The translations under genes and the position numbers were made by a program. The notes under the pieces were generated by a model. It did not search any database. It saw only the letters and a list, made by a program, of their open reading frames with translations, and was not told the DNA's origin. From Actinomycetota bacterium (GTDB lineage: Bacteria > Actinomycetota > Actinomycetes > Streptosporangiales > Streptosporangiaceae): DNA of 8,982 bases. The stretch spans positions 5,078 through 14,059 of the forward strand of contig PLIQ01000556.1 in NCBI GenBank assembly GCA_003140115.1, in the 5' to 3' direction. Below, piece by piece: positions 6,557 to 8,982 of this stretch; position 1 is the stretch's first letter; each line of letters begins with the position of its first letter.

Positions 6557-7417
6557 TTAAAGCTCGTCGCGTACTTCCCGGATTCGGGATCGCGACTTTT
6601 CCATCGTCAGCGAGGCGGCCACGAGATCGTCATAATAACGCCGATAGCGCTTTACCTCGTCAGGCTTCTCCAAGTGCCTGAACCCGGCGTGCGTCTCGAT
6701 GTGCACAATATCCTGATCTATCTCTTCGCCGTATTCGAAATAAGCATAGCTACACGTACAGGTGAATACCGGTTGTGCAGAAAATGGAAGGATATAGAGC
6801 TGGATATTCGGCGCGGTCGAGAATTCTATCAGTGCGTCCAACTGAGCGTGCATGGTCTGGGCTGACCCGACCTGCTGCAGCAAGCTCGACTCATGCGTCA
6901 CTGCGACCAGTTCGAGTCGCGGCTGCCCCTCGCGGAAACGCAGAGCTTCCTGGCGGCGAGCCCTGATCTCGAGCAGCTGGCCGAGCGCTGCTTCGGAACG
7001 CCATGGTTCCCTTGACTTGTAGTACGCACGCGAATAGTCAGGGGTCTGCAGTAGCACCGGGAGGATCGGAATCGTGTAGACGCGGGCTATGGTCGCATCC
7101 GACTCGTAGGCTAGGTGCGCATCTAGCCCCGGCCAGATTTCCTGGGAGTAGTCATTCCACCAACCCTGGCGCCGCGCCGTTCGGACCCACCGGAGGAGTC
7201 TGTCGGCCAGTTCCGTGCCCGCGATGCCGTAGAGCTGAGCCAGATCCCTGACGTCCCGCGCCCGCGGGCTGCCCTGCGCGTTCTCCAGCCGCGACAGCTT
7301 CGACGGGGACATGTCCTCCAAAGCGCTCGCTACCTGGTCCAGCGTTAGGTTAGCCTCCTCGCGTAGACGCCGCAGCTCGTGCGCGAGCTTTTGTCTCGGC
7401 ACGAGCGGCCCGGTCAC
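6557..7417 (-). CDS. XRE-family helix-turn-helix regulator with DUF5753 domain (286 aa)
   Basis: With GTG at 7417 as start, residues 9-65 form the Cro/C1-type helix-turn-helix (ELRRLREEANLTLDQVA, then DMSPSKLSRLENAQ as turn and recognition helix). Residues about 85-275 form the DUF5753 domain, seen as WWNDYSQEIWPGLDAHLAYE, the PVLLQTPDYSRAYY motif, RRQEALRF, THESSLLQQVG, and NIQLYILPF, with a closing RYRRYYDDL helix. These regulators are a large actinomycete family whose ligand and targets are mostly unknown. The TGPLVPRQKLAHELRRL start matches the usual family N-terminus, so 7417 is preferred. In-frame GTGs at 7471 (304 aa) and 7558 (333 aa) are alternatives, and none has a clear ribosome-binding site. 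No DUF397 partner, often found beside such genes, is visible. Its position upstream of the dioxygenase suggests it controls that gene and perhaps the divergent gene at 7928. Confidence 0.85.
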   Translation of the reverse strand: MTGPLVPRQKLAHELRRLREEANLTLDQVASALEDMSPSKLSRLENAQGSPRARDVRDLAQLYGIAGTELADRLLRWVRTARRQGWWNDYSQEIWPGLDAHLAYESDATIARVYTIPILPVLLQTPDYSRAYYKSREPWRSEAALGQLLEIRARRQEALRFREGQPRLELVAVTHESSLLQQVGSAQTMHAQLDALIEFSTAPNIQLYILPFSAQPVFTCTCSYAYFEYGEEIDQDIVHIETHAGFRHLEKPDEVKRYRRYYDDLVAASLTMEKSRSRIREVRDEL

Positions 7418-7558
7418 CGACGGCTTTCGTCCGCCAGGCGCCGGGGAGCTAGGCTGGCCCGCGTTAGTCACCAGACAAGCGCCGCCCTCGGCTGCAAGTT
7501 CCCTTCTGGGTTTCCCACGGTGGGACTCTACTCCAAGACCTTCTGTTGTGCAGCCCAC

Positions 7559-7927
7559 ACGCCGTAAACGCGATGCGTCATTCGAGGTTCAGCTCGCACG
7601 ATGCCACAGGCCTAGGCCCAGGACAGGGTAAAGAGCGCGCTATCAGCCTGTTTGTCCGTCATCAGCCAATCCAGTGTTCGCCGGTGACGATGCCACTCGG
7701 GGCGCATGCGCGCATCCTCGGTGATTCTACAGTGATCTATGATGCAGCATTCACCAGTAGAGTAAATTGGTTCAAATGTGTTCTATGAGATTATTGGGAT
7801 GCAATCCATCTCGAAGCAGTGCATGTTGTCTGAAAGTTTGTTTTTGGGATTTGCAGAACGGGAATCTACTTGCTGGGACCTGATGATGAGAGATGCGACG
7901 CGAAGCTCTGAACCAGAGGTCGGGCCT
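7559..7927. promoter_or_regulatory. Divergent control region with AT-rich block and palindromes
   Basis: This space separates the minus-strand regulator from the plus-strand nucleotide-sensing gene. It holds two perfect 10-bp palindromes, GGCCTAGGCC at 7609-7618 and GCGCATGCGC at 7702-7711. An AT-rich block follows (22 of 60 G+C at 7741-7800 and 26 of 60 at 7801-7860), unusual for this DNA and suited to promoters. A weak plus-strand pair TTGGTT (7767-7772) and GATTAT (7789-7794) has a 16-nt spacer. The palindromes could be operators for the XRE regulator, but there is no direct proof. Confidence 0.35.
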
Positions 7928-8982
7928 GTGCCAGCAGGTGTCCATCCTCTCGGACCGGCTCGTGCCCGCGGCCATCTACTGAGACGGTTGCTAAGGGGCG
8001 CGGCTTACCTTGCGCCGACGATAGCCGCTCTGGCGGCCGGGGGCGCGTTCGCTGGAACGCGGGGCCTAGTCGTCGCCGGCCTGCTGATCGTGGTCGCTAC
8101 GCCGGTCATCGGCTTCACCTTCAGCCAGATAGCGCTGTCAAATAAGGGCCGCGAGCTCGCCACCACGGTGACCGATGTGCGATCGCTCATGGAGTCGGGT
8201 GCAGCTGCCTTCACACTGCCTTTCGCCACCGTCCTGCGTGGGTTGCTAATCGGGCGGATGAACGTCGCCCACACGACCCTCGAGCCTGGCAAAGAGCTCG
8301 AAGTGAAGCCGCCAGCGCCCGTCGAGATCTGGAGTGACAGCATGCCCCGGGTCAGCATGAGAAGGCAGTTCCGCCCCATCGGGCCTGCCGCGCCTACCTT
8401 CTGGCAGTCTTTGACCACTGCAGAGCAAGAGGCGCTCGAAGCATGTGCTCAACGGAAAACCTATCCGCGCGGTGCTGTCCTGTGCCGTCAAGCTGAGCCC
8501 GCCGAACTTGTCTTCATCATTAATTCGGGTCGGATCGGTATATACGTGGGGCAGCCAGGCGAGCGACGCCCTATCGCGATTCGAAACCCAGGCGACATCG
8601 TCGGCGAACGCGCCGCCTTCGAGGTGCGCTCGCGGTCGGCTACCGTCGTCGCCATCGAGGAGGTTCAGGCGCTAGTAATATCAACGGGCGATTTCGCCAT
8701 CATTCTCGAGCACCATCCACGTATCATGAAAGTACTGGAACGACGGGTTTACGACCGTCTCACCGAGGATCGACAGAGCCTACTTGGCGAGGAGCTTGCC
8801 GAATCCGGGCCATGGAACGGTCACAACTGCTCGATCTTGCTAGTCGACATCACGGCGTTTGGCCGACACGACCGCAACGACGACGACCGCAGGACAATCC
8901 GTAACGTGATGTATACCATCCTGCAGGAAGCCTGCGAGAACTCGGACGTACCTTGGCTAGCATGCCACCGAGAGGACCGCGG
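7928..8982 (+). CDS. Membrane-anchored cyclic-nucleotide-binding protein with cyclase-like C-terminal domain (3' truncated)
   Basis: Start: GTG at 7928 with AGAGG 8 nt upstream; coding-type third-position bias appears after about here. In-frame ATGs at 7799, 7823, 7883 and 7886 are alternatives. Residues 21-43 and 46-70 are two hydrophobic segments, probably a membrane hairpin. Residues about 158-280 are a Crp-like cyclic-nucleotide-binding domain: FWQSLTTAEQEALEACAQ, VFIINSGRIGIYVG, and a phosphate-binding cassette GERAAFEVRSRSAT with Gly226, Glu227 and Arg236, so binding looks intact. From residue 300, SILLVDITAFGRHDR, VMYTILQEA and VPWLACHREDRG match the actinomycete nucleotidyl-cyclase-like domain, with Asp307 as first metal-type aspartate. 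The window ends inside the motif where the second would fall. No Crp-type DNA-binding helix-turn-helix follows the sensor domain. The cyclase may be active or a degenerate regulator. Role unknown. Confidence 0.75.
   Translation, partial: MPAGVHPLGPARARGHLLRRLLRGAAYLAPTIAALAAGGAFAGTRGLVVAGLLIVVATPVIGFTFSQIALSNKGRELATTVTDVRSLMESGAAAFTLPFATVLRGLLIGRMNVAHTTLEPGKELEVKPPAPVEIWSDSMPRVSMRRQFRPIGPAAPTFWQSLTTAEQEALEACAQRKTYPRGAVLCRQAEPAELVFIINSGRIGIYVGQPGERRPIAIRNPGDIVGERAAFEVRSRSATVVAIEEVQALVISTGDFAIILEHHPRIMKVLERRVYDRLTEDRQSLLGEELAESGPWNGHNCSILLVDITAFGRHDRNDDDRRTIRNVMYTILQEACENSDVPWLACHREDR

Noticed and set aside
7559..7927. CRISPR array, tRNA or insertion-sequence ends in the intergenic regions
   Set aside because: No regularly spaced direct repeats, cloverleaf-like sequence or transposase frame was found here or in the other gaps.
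8005..8418. Minus-strand 137-codon frame opposite the membrane part of the nucleotide-sensing protein
   Set aside because: The plus-strand frame continues without break into the cyclic-nucleotide-binding domain and has coherent hydrophobic segments; the opposite frame is a shadow.

Overview
The window looks like an accessory segment of a high-GC actinomycete chromosome. The left genes are strongly GC-rich (positions 541-600 count to 47 G+C of 60). The protein families are typical of actinomycetes: a STAND/LuxR-SARP-type regulator, a DUF5753-type XRE regulator, a relic of a MobF conjugative relaxase, and a cyclic-nucleotide-binding/cyclase-like protein. From about 3724 rightwards the composition drops (65 of 120 G+C at 5821-5940; 22 of 60 at 7741-7800), which suggests horizontally acquired DNA.

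Layout. (1) 2-1537 (+): C-terminal part of a large STAND/AfsR-like regulator, cut by the left edge. (2) 1847-2356 (-): a small secreted lipoprotein followed by a perfect 11-bp hairpin. (3) 2779-3114 (+): a TfoX N-terminal-domain protein, probably leaderless. (4) 3115-3722 (-): decayed leftovers of a conjugative element, a C-terminal fragment of a MobF relaxase and possibly a piece of a small downstream partner. The relaxase similarity begins at the stop codon of the next gene. (5) 3724-5079 (-): a complete M20-family metallopeptidase/dipeptidase, preceded in the same frame by a 68-codon cysteine-containing stretch with its own ribosome-binding site. (6) 5284-5726: GC-rich DNA with no recognisable intact gene. 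(7) 5727-6461 (-): an Fe(II)/2-oxoglutarate dioxygenase resembling the L-isoleucine dioxygenase type. (8) 6557-7417 (-): an XRE/DUF5753 regulator immediately upstream of the oxygenase on the same strand. (9) 7418-7927: a divergent control region with an AT-rich block and two perfect 10-bp palindromes. (10) 7928-8982 (+): two predicted membrane helices, a Crp-like cyclic-nucleotide-binding domain and the start of a class-III-cyclase-like domain, cut by the right edge.

Working model (inference). The regulator, the dioxygenase and perhaps the peptidase form one minus-strand unit that hydroxylates an amino acid or peptide and cleaves a peptide bond. It is controlled by the XRE protein and sits divergently from a nucleotide-sensing membrane protein. 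The regulator-oxygenase-peptidase set, with a possible small peptide in front of the peptidase, is the best candidate for an undescribed small biosynthetic or signalling locus. Nothing in the sequence alone proves that the parts act together.
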